This document shows positions 25,201-34,058 of a DNA stretch of 64,000 nucleotides, in pieces. How positions within the stretch are numbered: position 1 is the stretch's first letter; each line of letters begins with the position of its first letter. The position numbers and the translations under genes are program-made. The stretch is from Kangiella shandongensis (GTDB taxonomy: Bacteria; Pseudomonadota; Gammaproteobacteria; Enterobacterales; Kangiellaceae), in the NCBI RefSeq assembly GCF_020005365.1, contig NZ_JACNML010000013.1, positions 1-64,000 on the forward strand. Direction: 5' to 3'. A model generated the notes under the pieces. That model made no database searches, was not told where the DNA came from, and was given only the letters and a program-made list of their open reading frames with translations.

Positions 25201-26128
25201 TCAGCGCTTCCTCGGATTCAACCTCATTATTCAACACATGAACCAGTAGCTCAGGCATGGGTGGATGCTCCATCGACCCCAATCCTAGCATTTGTCTTTG
25301 TCTCATCACATCCTGTATCAACTTTTGGGTTTGTGCCTGTAGGGTTTCTTCATCAAACTCAAATTCCGTATCGCCCAATATATTCGATGACAACTCCTCC
25401 CCCAGCTGATCGCCAAATTCGACAGCGACCCTACGCCAGGCCTGAAAGTCCAGTTCCAGTTGACGCAGGCGCTCCTGATCCTTCTTATCATCTTCTTTTT
25501 TGCGTTCATCGTAGATTTGTCGCACCAGATGAGACGACTTGCAGATAATTAACGCCGTATAACCGTCAGCAATGGCGCGATCACAATATGGCTGCGCTCG
25601 CTGCATACTCTCCTTGTCTCCTTTCAAGTAGAGGCGGTAGGCAAGGCGCACATTGGCCATCGAATCCCCGGCCTGCGCCATATTTTCCAGCGCATCCATG
25701 TCGTAATAATCGTAATCCGATTTCTTTTTGATGCCGACCGCGCCCTGTGCATACTCCGTTTCAAAGTAGCCTCTAGCAAATGCCCAGTTTTTGACGTCCT
25801 GCATAAATGTATCGGACTCGTAATGATCGCCCTTTCGGTACCAGTCATCATACTGATGTGCTAACTGACACAACTTGAGTTCGTCTTCATCACCATTCTT
25901 ATTCTGCGGCTCAGCGTCCAAGGTACTCATTGCCGCGCTCTCGTCTTTCTGTACTTCCTCGGGCTGAGTCGCCTCCAGTGACAGTGCTGGCTGCTCTGGC
26001 TTAACCGCTGGCTGAGTCAGCTCGGCTCGCTGTGGTTCAGTCTGGCCCTGCTGTTGCCACAGGTTATAAGCGACGACGGCCAGTACCACTACAGCAGCAG
26101 CCAATATCCCTATAATCTTATTCGTCAT
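25184..26128 (-). CDS. membrane-anchored protein of unknown function inserted between ubiH and ubiI
   Basis: A 314-residue protein. Residues 5-25 (IIGILAAAVVVLAVVAYNLW) form one N-terminal membrane anchor. A Pro/Gln/Glu-rich linker follows, then an acidic helical domain. Within it ALENMAQAGDSMANVRLAYR followed by LYLKGDKESMQRAQPYC looks like a degenerate Sel1/TPR repeat. Four or five Cys are present, including the penultimate VCFE end. It overlaps ubiH by 11 bases and ubiI by 17 bases, so it is locked into the ubiquinone operon. A scaffold or partner for the Ubi hydroxylases is possible but unproven. Confidence 0.7.
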   Translation of the reverse strand: MTNKIIGILAAAVVVLAVVAYNLWQQQGQTEPQRAELTQPAVKPEQPALSLEATQPEEVQKDESAAMSTLDAEPQNKNGDEDELKLCQLAHQYDDWYRKGDHYESDTFMQDVKNWAFARGYFETEYAQGAVGIKKKSDYDYYDMDALENMAQAGDSMANVRLAYRLYLKGDKESMQRAQPYCDRAIADGYTALIICKSSHLVRQIYDERKKEDDKKDQERLRQLELDFQAWRRVAVEFGDQLGEELSSNILGDTEFEFDEETLQAQTQKLIQDVMRQRQMLGLGSMEHPPMPELLVHVLNNEVESEEALNVCFE

Positions 26129-27329
26129 GTGCCGCTAACTCACTGTTATTGAAATTAAAGCCCATCGCCTGTTCGGCGAAGAGCCCCTTCACCACTGGCA
26201 GCGTATCCAGTGCTTTTAACAAAACATTACGTGTCAGGCATAAAGGCGTCCAGGTATTAGAAAATAGCCGCGCCAAAGATTCGGTCACACATAAGGTCTG
26301 TTCGCGATCACTATTACGACTCTCCTGATAAGCACTGAGAACCTCATAGGCGCCATAATCGCTTGCCTGACTTAACTGTTGTGACAGCACTGCCACATCA
26401 CGCAAACCCAGATTAAAGCCCTGCCCGGCGATGGGGTGTAATGACTGCGCCGCATTACCAATTAAGACACAACGCCCTCGGAATAGGGTTTCCGCTTTCT
26501 GTTGAATCAAAGGAAAAGATTTTCGCTCTCCGACCTTAGTGATGCGCCCGAGACGTGCGCCAAACGTATCCTCCAGCGCTCGAGCAAACTGTTCATCCGA
26601 CATTGCCAAGTAATCATCAATTTGTTCCCGTGGTTTCGACCAGACCAGGGCTAAACGTTTCTGCGTTAAAGGCAGCAGCGCCAGGGGACCATCGGCTGTA
26701 AAGCGTTCATAAGCACAATTATTATGCGGCAGTTGTGTCGCTAAGTTACACACCAGCGCCGACGTTTTAAAGTCACGAATATCACTGTCGATATGCAGCA
26801 TCTGACGCAAAGGCGAGCGAGCACCATCGGCCAGCACCACCAACTGTGCGCTAACTTCTGCGCTAGATTCTGTGAGCTCAACGGTCAGCTTGGCCTGCTG
26901 CGAATCTTGCTGCAACTGGGTTACAGTGGCTGGCGTCACATAGTCGATCCCCGCCACCGCTTCTATCTTCTGGTGGAGCGCATTTCCTAACTGCCAATTT
27001 TCGACCACGGCACCCAACCGTTCCACACCAATTTCTTCTGCACTCAAACGTGCAAAACCAAAGTGGCCTTCATCGGATACATGGATATTATCAATTGGTT
27101 CAGACACCTGCTGGATGGGCACCTCCAGGTGGCGCAATATATTCAACGAGGCCGCCGAGAGTGCCACCGTGCGGTCATCAAAGCTGGGCTGTGACTGAGT
27201 ATTGGGTACAAAGGCTTCAAACACGGCACATTCAATACCCTGCCTGGCTAATGCCAAAGCCAGGCTAGCCCCCGCCATGCCACCACCAACGATGACTACG
27301 GGGTAATACTGTTTAACCGATACCGTCAT
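26118..27329 (-). CDS. ubiH: 2-octaprenyl-6-methoxyphenol hydroxylase
   Basis: A 403-residue flavin monooxygenase that hydroxylates C1 of the ubiquinone ring. VVIVGGGMAGASLALALARQ binds FAD, HVSDEGHFGFARL near residue 90 and YERFTADGPLALLPL near 200 follow UbiH rather than UbiI. VLIGNAAQSLHPIAGQGFNL carries the UbiH-type GNAAQ in place of GDAAH. ATG 27329 is chosen over an overlapping GTG at 27341 because AGGTG is properly spaced before it. It lies 4 bases after pepP. Confidence 0.93.
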   Translation of the reverse strand: MTVSVKQYYPVVIVGGGMAGASLALALARQGIECAVFEAFVPNTQSQPSFDDRTVALSAASLNILRHLEVPIQQVSEPIDNIHVSDEGHFGFARLSAEEIGVERLGAVVENWQLGNALHQKIEAVAGIDYVTPATVTQLQQDSQQAKLTVELTESSAEVSAQLVVLADGARSPLRQMLHIDSDIRDFKTSALVCNLATQLPHNNCAYERFTADGPLALLPLTQKRLALVWSKPREQIDDYLAMSDEQFARALEDTFGARLGRITKVGERKSFPLIQQKAETLFRGRCVLIGNAAQSLHPIAGQGFNLGLRDVAVLSQQLSQASDYGAYEVLSAYQESRNSDREQTLCVTESLARLFSNTWTPLCLTRNVLLKALDTLPVVKGLFAEQAMGFNFNNSELAAHDE

Positions 27330-27333
27330 GTGA

Positions 27334-28659
27334 TTATGCACCTGCCATTAACTGCTCAATGGCCGCTCGCTCCTTAGGAACATCTTTCGATAAAATATCA
27401 TAGCCTTTACTGGTTACCAGTACATCGTCTTCGATGCGAATACCAATGCCGCGCCATTTTTTTGCAACCGTATGCCCTTCAACCCGACTCAGATTCTGTG
27501 GAATATAAAGTGCCGGTTCAACCGTTAACACCATGCCCGGCTCCAGCACCCGCGGCTCGCCATGCAGATGATAATCACCCACATCATGCACATCCAGCCC
27601 CAACCAGTGACCGGTTTTATGCATATAAAACTGCCGGTACACCCCGCGCTTAATGAGATCGTCCAGCTGCCCTTTTAAGATCCCCAGCTCCAGTAAGCCT
27701 CTGGTCAGTTCACGTACAGCAGTGTCATGAATATGATCCCAATGATTGCCCGGCTTGACCATTTCAATGGCTGCCAGCTGTGCGTTTAACACCACGTCGT
27801 ACAAGGCAGCCTGTGCTTCACTGTACTTACCATTGATGGGAATGGTACGACTGATGTCGGAGGCATACTGCTCATACTCACCGCCGGCATCGACCAGCAA
27901 TAAATCACCATCAACCATAGTATCTGCATTCTCAATATAATGCAGAATATTGGCGTTATCGCCCGCAGCGATGATTGACGGATACGCCGGATAGCGACAA
28001 CCGCCCTGAGCAAAGTGGTAGTGTAACTCGGTTTCCATCTCGCGTTCGGTTTTGTCTGGCGTACAGGCCGCCATCAAGGCCTTATGCGCTTTCGCCGAAA
28101 CTTTGGCCGCATGACGAATGCGCTGTATCTCGGCGGTAGATTTTATCAATCGCATATCGTGTAGATGATGACCAATATCAATCAGTTCACCGGGAGAGTC
28201 GGTGCGCTTCGCTGGCGAAGTCATCAATTCGCTGCGCCACTCCATGACCTTATGGTCAAACTCAGAATTCGCTCCCAGTGCGAAATATATTCGATCTCGC
28301 CCTTCCATCAGCCCTGGCAGAATATCGTCGATATCTTCTATCGGGAAGGCATCGTCAGCACCTAACTGCTCTATCGCTCCCTGCTGGCCCAGGCGCTTAC
28401 CGTGCCAGCGCTCCTGCGCCGGATCCTTTTCACGATTAAAAAGGATAAACTCCGCCTGCTCACGCCCCGGGATCAGGACCATGACCGCGTCCGGCTCGTT
28501 AAACCCGGTGAGGTACCAGAAATTGTTATCCTGCCGGAAAGGGAAGTTCACATCATGACTGCGAACCTTTTCCTCTGCGGCAGGTAAAATAGCAATCGAG
28601 TTGGGACCCATCCATTGCATTAACTTCTTACGCCGTGCGGCAAAATTAATCGCTCTCAT
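27334..28659 (-). CDS. pepP: Xaa-Pro aminopeptidase P
   Basis: A 441-residue dimetal enzyme that removes the N-terminal residue before proline. The pita-bread metal ligands are all visible: LLLVDAGGEYEQYASDISRT (two Asp), HKTGHWLGLDVHDVG (His), VLTVEPALYI (Glu) and RIEDDVLVT (Glu). The N-terminal domain starts FAARRKKLMQWMGPNSIAIL. It is 14 bases after ygfB and begins the pepP-ubiH block found in many Gammaproteobacteria. Confidence 0.97.
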   Translation of the reverse strand: MRAINFAARRKKLMQWMGPNSIAILPAAEEKVRSHDVNFPFRQDNNFWYLTGFNEPDAVMVLIPGREQAEFILFNREKDPAQERWHGKRLGQQGAIEQLGADDAFPIEDIDDILPGLMEGRDRIYFALGANSEFDHKVMEWRSELMTSPAKRTDSPGELIDIGHHLHDMRLIKSTAEIQRIRHAAKVSAKAHKALMAACTPDKTEREMETELHYHFAQGGCRYPAYPSIIAAGDNANILHYIENADTMVDGDLLLVDAGGEYEQYASDISRTIPINGKYSEAQAALYDVVLNAQLAAIEMVKPGNHWDHIHDTAVRELTRGLLELGILKGQLDDLIKRGVYRQFYMHKTGHWLGLDVHDVGDYHLHGEPRVLEPGMVLTVEPALYIPQNLSRVEGHTVAKKWRGIGIRIEDDVLVTSKGYDILSKDVPKERAAIEQLMAGA

Positions 28660-28673
28660 ACTTTATTCTATCG

Positions 28674-29231
28674 TTAATGGATATTCTGGTTATCCGCTTC
28701 AACATTCGGTTTTGGCTGATTTGCCTGAAATAATAGCAACGCCGACATCTTAATATGCTCACACACCGTCATAAATGCTTTTTCCATTTCCTCGTCAGCC
28801 TCGTCCATTTCAAATTCAATCTGTGCGATTTCGCCGATATCCTGCAACGCTTCCTTTGCTTCTCCTTCCAGCTTTTCCCCTTCCTTTGCCTGTACCAGGC
28901 CATAACCTGATAAATAACCCTGGCACCATTCACCGATGGCTTTGGCTCGTTGCTCCAGGGGAAAATCGTCTTCCGGTTTGACTAAATCAATCGAAAAAGA
29001 GTCAGGCTGATAGTCTTTCTGGGTAAATGCCATTAACTCTTCAAGTCCTTCCAAAGCTGGTTCGGGTAGCGCATCACCAGAAGTCAAAAAATTGCTCATT
29101 TGCTGTTGCCAGCGGCCCGTTTCAACCACAAAACCGTGACCAAATAACCCATGAATCATGCCGGCCAATTCCGACGGGCTGAGATCCGGAAAGAAATTTT
29201 GACATAATTCACTTACTTGCGTGTAATTCAT
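28674..29231 (-). CDS. ygfB: UPF0149/YgfB family protein
   Basis: A 185-residue acidic helical protein matching the YgfB (UPF0149) pattern: SPSELAGMIHGLFGHGF near residue 18, PLEQRAKAIGEWCQGYLSGY near 90 and EMEKAFMTVCEHIKMSALLL near 145. In Pseudomonas a YgfB protein antagonises the regulator AlpA and affects cell-wall recycling; here only the family can be stated. It is the first gene of the ygfB-pepP-ubiH run and diverges from the zapA block, as in E. coli. Confidence 0.9.
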   Translation of the reverse strand: MNYTQVSELCQNFFPDLSPSELAGMIHGLFGHGFVVETGRWQQQMSNFLTSGDALPEPALEGLEELMAFTQKDYQPDSFSIDLVKPEDDFPLEQRAKAIGEWCQGYLSGYGLVQAKEGEKLEGEAKEALQDIGEIAQIEFEMDEADEEMEKAFMTVCEHIKMSALLLFQANQPKPNVEADNQNIH

Positions 29232-29358
29232 AACCTAACGTGCTGAAAATTGCTGAATTTTGGCGTTAGTGTAACCCCTGTGAGCAATAAAACCCAGTTT
29301 ATCCCCCACAACTTCCGGTAAAAGGCGAGAAACAGTTAACTTAGGGTCTGATTATTGA

Positions 29359-29387
29359 TTGACCAGCTTGGCTCAGAACCTTATAGT
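29359..29387 (+). promoter_or_regulatory. strong sigma-70 promoter of the zapB-like/zapA operon
   Basis: TTGACC at 29359-29364, a 17-base spacer and TATAGT at 29382-29387 make a near-consensus promoter about 35 bases before the first start codon. Confidence 0.8.
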
Positions 29388-29428
29388 ATACTTTAATAAA
29401 ATTAGGTAACTTGCTATAACGGCTCATT

Positions 29429-29626
29429 ATGACCAACAGTCAATTTGAACAATTAGAAGAAAAAATTGACGCCTTATTGGCGCGTTTTAACGTGATCGAT
29501 AGTGAAAACAAACAATTACGCCAACAGGTTAACGAGTTACGCGTGGAACGTGATCGCCTGCAAAGTCGCAACGAATCGGCTCGCAAGCAAATTGATCTGA
29601 TGATTTCACGTTTAAAATCATTATAA
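29429..29626 (+). CDS. small coiled-coil protein (TIGR02449 family)
   Basis: A 65-residue protein that is one continuous coiled coil: heptads run from FEQLEEKIDALLARFNVID to LRQQVNELRVERDRLQSRNE, ending ISRLKSL. It fits TIGR02449, found next to zapA in many Gammaproteobacteria and resembling ZapB, the coiled-coil cell-division factor. The site suggests a role in Z-ring assembly with ZapA; this is by context. It has a near-consensus promoter but a weak ribosome site. Confidence 0.85.
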   Translation: MTNSQFEQLEEKIDALLARFNVIDSENKQLRQQVNELRVERDRLQSRNESARKQIDLMISRLKSL

Positions 29627-29712
29627 CAATCATAATCAAGATTTAACGATTACCAGGGACACCGGTAATGTATTATTGGGTATCAACAATAGCAACAGAG
29701 AACGGCTGACAT

Positions 29713-30042
29713 ATGGCAAAATCAAATGTCGCTCCAGTGAATATCACAATACTGGGGAAAGAGTTTCAGGTAGCGAGTCCCGAGGACGAGCACCAGACAC
29801 TGCTCCAAGCAGCGAACTTTCTGGATAAGCGTATGCGTGAAATACGTTCGTCTGGTAAGGTCTTAGGCTTGGAACGGATTGCCGTGATGGCAGCACTTAA
29901 CTTAAGCTATGAACTGTTAAATGGCCCCAATGTTGATTCAGAACAAGCCTCTGAACTCCAACAGCGTATCGAACTCATACAGAATAAAATTGACGATGCG
30001 TTAGAACAAAGCGAACAAATAGGGCTGACGGACAATCCCTGA
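29713..30042 (+). CDS. zapA: cell division protein ZapA
   Basis: A 109-residue FtsZ-ring stabiliser. The N-terminal NITILGKEFQVASPEDEHQ and ANFLDKRMREIR are the ZapA globular domain; the second half (ERIAVMAALNLSYELL then the Gln/Glu-rich ELQQRIELIQNKIDDALEQS) is the dimer/tetramer coiled coil. It is followed by the 6S RNA and fau, the conserved zapA-ssrS-ygfA order. Confidence 0.95.
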   Translation: MAKSNVAPVNITILGKEFQVASPEDEHQTLLQAANFLDKRMREIRSSGKVLGLERIAVMAALNLSYELLNGPNVDSEQASELQQRIELIQNKIDDALEQSEQIGLTDNP

Positions 30043-30054
30043 CTTTGTTATACT
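30025..30054 (+). promoter_or_regulatory. 6S RNA promoter
   Basis: CTGACG at 30025-30030, an 18-base spacer and TATACT at 30049-30054 sit within the 3' end of zapA and place the transcript start near 30060. Confidence 0.65.
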
Positions 30055-30059
30055 GGCTC

Positions 30060-30236
30060 TGCCTGGGCTGTTCGTCAGTAGCGACCGTCCTCGAGCCGAT
30101 AATTAATACTTAGGGATCCCTCAATGTGGGTGTTGTGCAAGTCCGCTTAGACCGGAAAGCCTGATCCTGCACATGGTTTCCCCCCTTGAAACTCCGGGTT
30201 TCAGGGCTATTACCTACAACGGCAGTCTGGGTTTCT
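30060..30236 (+). ncRNA. ssrS: 6S RNA
   Basis: 6S RNA mimics an open promoter and binds sigma-70 RNA polymerase in stationary phase. The site between zapA and fau is the conserved one. The 5' half carries CTCGAGCCGATAATTAATAC, like GAGCCGATATTTCATAC of E. coli. The 3' half has CTTGAAACTCCGGGTTTCAG, GGCTATTACC and a closing ACGGCAGTCTGG that can pair with the 5' end. Length about 177 nt is normal. The exact ends were inferred from the -10 box and the fau start, so they may be off by several bases. Confidence 0.88.
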
Positions 30237-30836
30237 ATGAACGAGTTTGTTGCGCAAAAGAACTACATTCGTGCACGCATAAAACATGAGCGGCAGGCTC
30301 TGACTTCGCCGTTTATGCAGCGTTCTGCCATTGCACTTCTTGGCCATGTCTCACAGGCCCAGCTCATCGAAAAACACGATAATATCGCTTTCTACCTTCC
30401 TACTGGCGGTGAAATCAGTTGCTTGCCTATTATTGAATACGCTTTATCCCAAGGCAAAAAGTGCTACGTGCCTAAAATCGTTTCTACACAAAAGCGTGAA
30501 ATGCTGTTTCTGCCCTATACGGGTCGAGAGTCCGTTGAGAAAGGACGTTACGGTATTCTCGAACCAACCGCCGATGCCAAAGAAGCTATCCCCCCTGAGG
30601 ACTTAACATTAGTGTTTATGCCATTAGTCGCGTTTGATAATGCTGGCAACCGCCTCGGCATGGGCGGTGGCTACTATGATGCGGCATTTGCTCAACAGTC
30701 CCAGGACAAGCGGCCACAGCTCGTCGGTCTCGCCTATAACCTGCAAAAGGTGCCTCAGGTGCCCACTGAAACCTGGGATCTGCAAATGGATGCTGTCATA
30801 ACGCCCAATAATTATCATCGCTTTGTAAAACAATAA
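30237..30836 (+). CDS. fau: 5-formyltetrahydrofolate cyclo-ligase
   Basis: Also called ygfA. A 199-residue enzyme that converts 5-formyl-THF to methenyl-THF with ATP, recycling a storage form of folate. NYIRARIKHERQAL is the start of the family, NIAFYLPTGGEISC near residue 57 the substrate region, and NRLGMGGGYYDAAFA near 140 the ATP/phosphate loop signature. ATG 30237 immediately follows the 6S RNA; an in-frame earlier start would lie inside that RNA. Co-transcription with ssrS is known in other Gammaproteobacteria. Confidence 0.95.
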   Translation: MNEFVAQKNYIRARIKHERQALTSPFMQRSAIALLGHVSQAQLIEKHDNIAFYLPTGGEISCLPIIEYALSQGKKCYVPKIVSTQKREMLFLPYTGRESVEKGRYGILEPTADAKEAIPPEDLTLVFMPLVAFDNAGNRLGMGGGYYDAAFAQQSQDKRPQLVGLAYNLQKVPQVPTETWDLQMDAVITPNNYHRFVKQ

Positions 30837-30917
30837 TCCTTTCCGCTATTACCCTAACAATTTTCATGCCCATGTTTTATACTGGGCCTCATCAATAACC
30901 CAACATAATAAAACACT

Positions 30918-31382
30918 ATGGCCTATTGGTTGATGAAGTCTGAGCCAGATGTTTTTGGCATCGAGCATTTAAAAGCACTACCCAATCAAACCGATCACTG
31001 GGACGGCGTCCGTAATTATCAGGCCCGTAACATGATGCGAGATGAGATGAAAGTCGGCGATCAGGTTTTCTTTTACCACTCCAACTGCAAACCACCGGCA
31101 ATTGTCGGCATTATGGAAGTAACCAGAGAGGGTTACCCGGATCACACTGCCTTCGACCCAGATGAAAAGTATTACGACCCTAAAAGCGATCCGGAGAAGC
31201 CGCGCTGGTATATGGTAGACGTTAAACACGTTAGAGATCTAAAGCGCGAAATACCACTGGATGAGCTGAAACAATATCCTGAGCTTTCTGATATGCGTCT
31301 GGTACAAAAAGGCAATCGCCTTTCTATCATGCCGGTTGATAAGAAAGAGTGGGACTTTATTTTAAGTATTGAGGATGAATAA
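30918..31382 (+). CDS. EVE-domain protein
   Basis: A 154-residue single EVE domain. It begins [20 protein letters not shown], the family signature, continues [20 protein letters not shown] with the conserved VRNYQARN motif, and has [23 protein letters not shown] folds belong to the PUA-like group and can bind modified bases; this short chromosomal form is a housekeeping-type protein of unknown function. Its stop overlaps rpiA by one base (TAATG), so the pair is translationally coupled. Confidence 0.93.
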   Translation: MAYWLMKSEPDVFGIEHLKALPNQTDHWDGVRNYQARNMMRDEMKVGDQVFFYHSNCKPPAIVGIMEVTREGYPDHTAFDPDEKYYDPKSDPEKPRWYMVDVKHVRDLKREIPLDELKQYPELSDMRLVQKGNRLSIMPVDKKEWDFILSIEDE

Positions 31383-32041
31383 TGACTCAGGATGAATTAA
31401 AAGCATTAGTAGGCAAAGCTGCCATCGATTACGTTGAAGACGGCTCCATCGTTGGTGTTGGTACCGGCTCCACCGTTAATTACTTCATTGATGAGCTGGC
31501 CACAATCAAACACACCATCAAAGGTGCGGTCTCCAGTTCTGAGGCTTCAACCGAACGACTGAAGCAACATGGTATTGAGGTATTCGAGCTTAACGACGTC
31601 GATCGCATCCCGGTGTATGTTGATGGTGCCGACGAGTCTAACCATTTATTGGAACTGATCAAAGGTGGTGGCGGGGCTTTAACCCGCGAAAAGATTATCG
31701 CTGCCGTTGCCGAAAAGTTTGTGTGTATCGCCGACGAATCCAAACTGGTACGTCGCCTGGGCGAATTTCCGTTGCCGGTCGAGGTTATTCCGATGGCGCG
31801 CAGTTATGTTGCCCGTCAAATCGTCAAACTTGGCGGTAATCCTGTGTACCGTAACGGCTTTGTGACGGATAACGGCAACGTTATTCTGGATGTACATAGC
31901 CTGGAAATCAATGAACCGATCAAACTCGAGCGTATTCTGAACAATATCGTTGGTGTCGTTACCAATGGCCTCTTCGCTGAACGCGCTGCTGACGTTCTAT
32001 TGTTAGGAAAACAGGATAAGGTTGAAACCATCACCCGCTAA
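31382..32041 (+). CDS. rpiA: ribose-5-phosphate isomerase A
   Basis: A 219-residue enzyme interconverting ribose-5-phosphate and ribulose-5-phosphate in the pentose phosphate path. Motifs: [14 protein letters not shown] for phosphate binding near residue 24, [20 protein letters not shown] with the catalytic Asp/Glu region near 80, and [11 protein letters not shown] near 112. It is coupled to the EVE gene and ends 21 bases before a long hairpin. Confidence 0.97.
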   Translation: MTQDELKALVGKAAIDYVEDGSIVGVGTGSTVNYFIDELATIKHTIKGAVSSSEASTERLKQHGIEVFELNDVDRIPVYVDGADESNHLLELIKGGGGALTREKIIAAVAEKFVCIADESKLVRRLGEFPLPVEVIPMARSYVARQIVKLGGNPVYRNGFVTDNGNVILDVHSLEINEPIKLERILNNIVGVVTNGLFAERAADVLLLGKQDKVETITR

Positions 32042-32061
32042 TTCCGCACCAGCCCTATTCT

Positions 32062-32094
32062 CTTGCTTCCATTTTTGACAGAAATGGAAGCAAG
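32062..32094 (+). terminator. 13-bp hairpin after rpiA
   Basis: CTTGCTTCCATTT at 32062-32074 is perfectly inverse to AAATGGAAGCAAG at 32082-32094, loop of seven. The T run after it is broken (CCTTTTTA nine bases later), so it may terminate rpiA weakly or protect the mRNA 3' end. Confidence 0.5.
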
Positions 32095-32217
32095 GCCTCA
32101 TACCTTTTTAGCTTATGGGTGAAGCGTGAAAGTATGATTCTGTCGGCAGTCCACTTGCCCCAAGTCCGCTATAATTTTGCGCTTAAATAAAAGAATGTCC
32201 CATAGCGCAATAATCCC

Positions 32218-32697
32218 ATGTCACAAACAATCGATTCACCACCTAGTCCATTAAGCAAAGGGAAGCTTGCGTTGTATCACCTGGTTCTGTTTTATCTCGC
32301 CAGCTTAGGGGTATGCTGGTGGCTTATTGAGTCGAATCATATGGATTGGGGTTTTCTGCTGCAACACAGCACCCTGAATTTAGCCGGAACCATGCATATC
32401 ATCCTGGCCTGCATGCTATTGGCCTGGCAGGCCCTGCGCCTAAAGGCCGGTTACGCCAAATTACGGGAATGCTCCGAGTACGAAAATTACTTAGATAAAC
32501 TGTTCGATACACGGGAACGCCATCGCCCTGCCCAAAACGCATCAAGACTCGAGGTAGTCAGGAAGATGCGGCAGCAGAACAGTCAGGCTCGAGGAACCAT
32601 CGAGCATTACCAGCAAGCCAACTACGGTATTACCCAGTTCGGCGTGCTGATACTATTCTTCGGTAGCCTGTTACAGCTGGGCGGACAGTTCTCTTAA
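32218..32697 (+). CDS. membrane protein of unknown function
   Basis: A 159-residue protein with three hydrophobic segments: LYHLVLFYLASLGVCWWLI near residue 19, NLAGTMHIILACMLLAWQAL near 54 and FGVLILFFGSLLQLGG at the C-terminus. A basic helical loop of about 70 residues lies between the second and third. It has no catalytic motif and no family I recognise. It is convergent with the response regulator prsR, 8 bases away; a 7-bp GC-rich inverted repeat (TGGGCGG/CCGCCCA at 32678-32704) covers both ends. Confidence 0.65.
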   Translation: MSQTIDSPPSPLSKGKLALYHLVLFYLASLGVCWWLIESNHMDWGFLLQHSTLNLAGTMHIILACMLLAWQALRLKAGYAKLRECSEYENYLDKLFDTRERHRPAQNASRLEVVRKMRQQNSQARGTIEHYQQANYGITQFGVLILFFGSLLQLGGQFS

Positions 32698-32705
32698 CCG
32701 CCCAT

Positions 32706-34058
32706 CTAGCTATGAATGCTGTATTTATCCATCAGGCTATAGAGGGTCGGCCGCGTTAACCCCAGCAGTTTCGCCGCCTGGGAAATATTGCCATCGGCCA
32801 GCACAATAGCTCGTTGAATGGCCCGGGTTTCGGCGGCCTCACGAACCTGCCTGAGATTCAGCGGCATCTCCCGTAGTTGCGACTCTTCGATCTGCAACTC
32901 CTCCGCGCTGATCTGACTATTCTCCGACATCACCACGGCACTTTTAACCTTGTTCTCAAGTTCTCGCACATTACCCGGCCATGAATAGGCTTCCATCGCC
33001 TGTACGGCATCTTTGGTAAAGCCTCGAATGTTGCGACCAAATTGCTTATTAAACTTATTCAGCATGGTTCTTGCTATCAACACAACGTCACCATCACGTT
33101 CAGCCAATGGTGGGATTTTGATGGTAATTTCATCCAGCTTATAAAACAGGTCTTCTCTGAACTTCCCCTGTTGCACCTGCTGTGCCAGGTCGTCGTGAGC
33201 AGAGCAGATCACGCGCAAGTTAACGGTTTTCTCTTCGCGACTACCAACACGAGCAGTCACACCCTCATTCAGTACCCGCATTAATTTTGCCTGTACTGAC
33301 ATCGGCATTTTTCCGATCTCGTCGAGGAATAATACCCCTTGGTTGGCTTCTTCGATCTTGCCGTGGCTGGTCGACTTATTGTCACTGAAGCCGGAAGCGT
33401 CATAACCAAACAGTTCAGTCTCTAACAGGTTTTCAGGTATTGCAGCACAGTTGAGGTGGACAAAAGGTTTATCTTGTCGAGAACTCAAGTTATGCACGGC
33501 CCGGGCCAAGACTTCTTTACCAGTGCCACTATCCCCTACTAACAACACATTCAATTCTGTCGGCGCAACTTTTTCGATTTTTTGGCACACGCTTAACATC
33601 TTTGGGCTGGTGGCGACGATGCCGTGAAAGCGCATATTCTCATTACGATGATAAACGCGACTTTCCTCTTCCAGATTCGCCAACTCCAGTGCCCGCTTAA
33701 TAATCAGCTTCAACTCTTCCGGCTGTATCGGCTTCTGATAATAGTCGTAAGCACCCAACTCCACGGATCTCATGGCAACTTCACGCTGGTCATTACCGGT
33801 CACAACAATAATTTTACTGGATGGTGATAACTTTAAGATATCTTCCAACAGCTCCAGCCCGATCGTTGCATTGGCCGGATCGGGTGGCAGTCCCAGATCC
33901 AGCGTGATGACTTTTGGCTGAAATCGTCGTAACTCGACTAATGAAGACTCTTTATCTTCCGCTAGCACTACATGGTACTCATCCAGCGACCACTTAAGCT
34001 GCTTTTGCAAACCCTTGTCATCCTCGATGACCAATATTTCAGGTTTGTTCTGTGTCAT
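32706..34058 (-). CDS. prsR: PrsR-type response regulator with degenerate GAFTGA loop
   Basis: A 450-residue regulator of the PEP-CTERM/exosortase type: receiver domain with phospho-acceptor Asp54, AAA+ domain (Walker A GDSGTGK at 175-181, Walker B GVLFLDEIG near 241), and a Fis-type helix-turn-helix at the C-terminus (NISQAAKLLGLTRPTLYSLM). The position of the sigma-54 contact loop GAFTGA reads YDASGFSDNKS at 219-229; only the Phe remains, so activation of sigma-54 polymerase is doubtful. It overlaps prsK by 20 bases, so the sensor and regulator are made together. Confidence 0.9.
   Translation of the reverse strand: MTQNKPEILVIEDDKGLQKQLKWSLDEYHVVLAEDKESSLVELRRFQPKVITLDLGLPPDPANATIGLELLEDILKLSPSSKIIVVTGNDQREVAMRSVELGAYDYYQKPIQPEELKLIIKRALELANLEEESRVYHRNENMRFHGIVATSPKMLSVCQKIEKVAPTELNVLLVGDSGTGKEVLARAVHNLSSRQDKPFVHLNCAAIPENLLETELFGYDASGFSDNKSTSHGKIEEANQGVLFLDEIGKMPMSVQAKLMRVLNEGVTARVGSREEKTVNLRVICSAHDDLAQQVQQGKFREDLFYKLDEITIKIPPLAERDGDVVLIARTMLNKFNKQFGRNIRGFTKDAVQAMEAYSWPGNVRELENKVKSAVVMSENSQISAEELQIEESQLREMPLNLRQVREAAETRAIQRAIVLADGNISQAAKLLGLTRPTLYSLMDKYSIHS

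Noticed and set aside
32678-32704. GC-rich 7-bp inverted repeat between the membrane protein and prsR as a terminator
   Set aside because: It lacks a T run on either strand and overlaps both coding ends; noted in the gene entry only.
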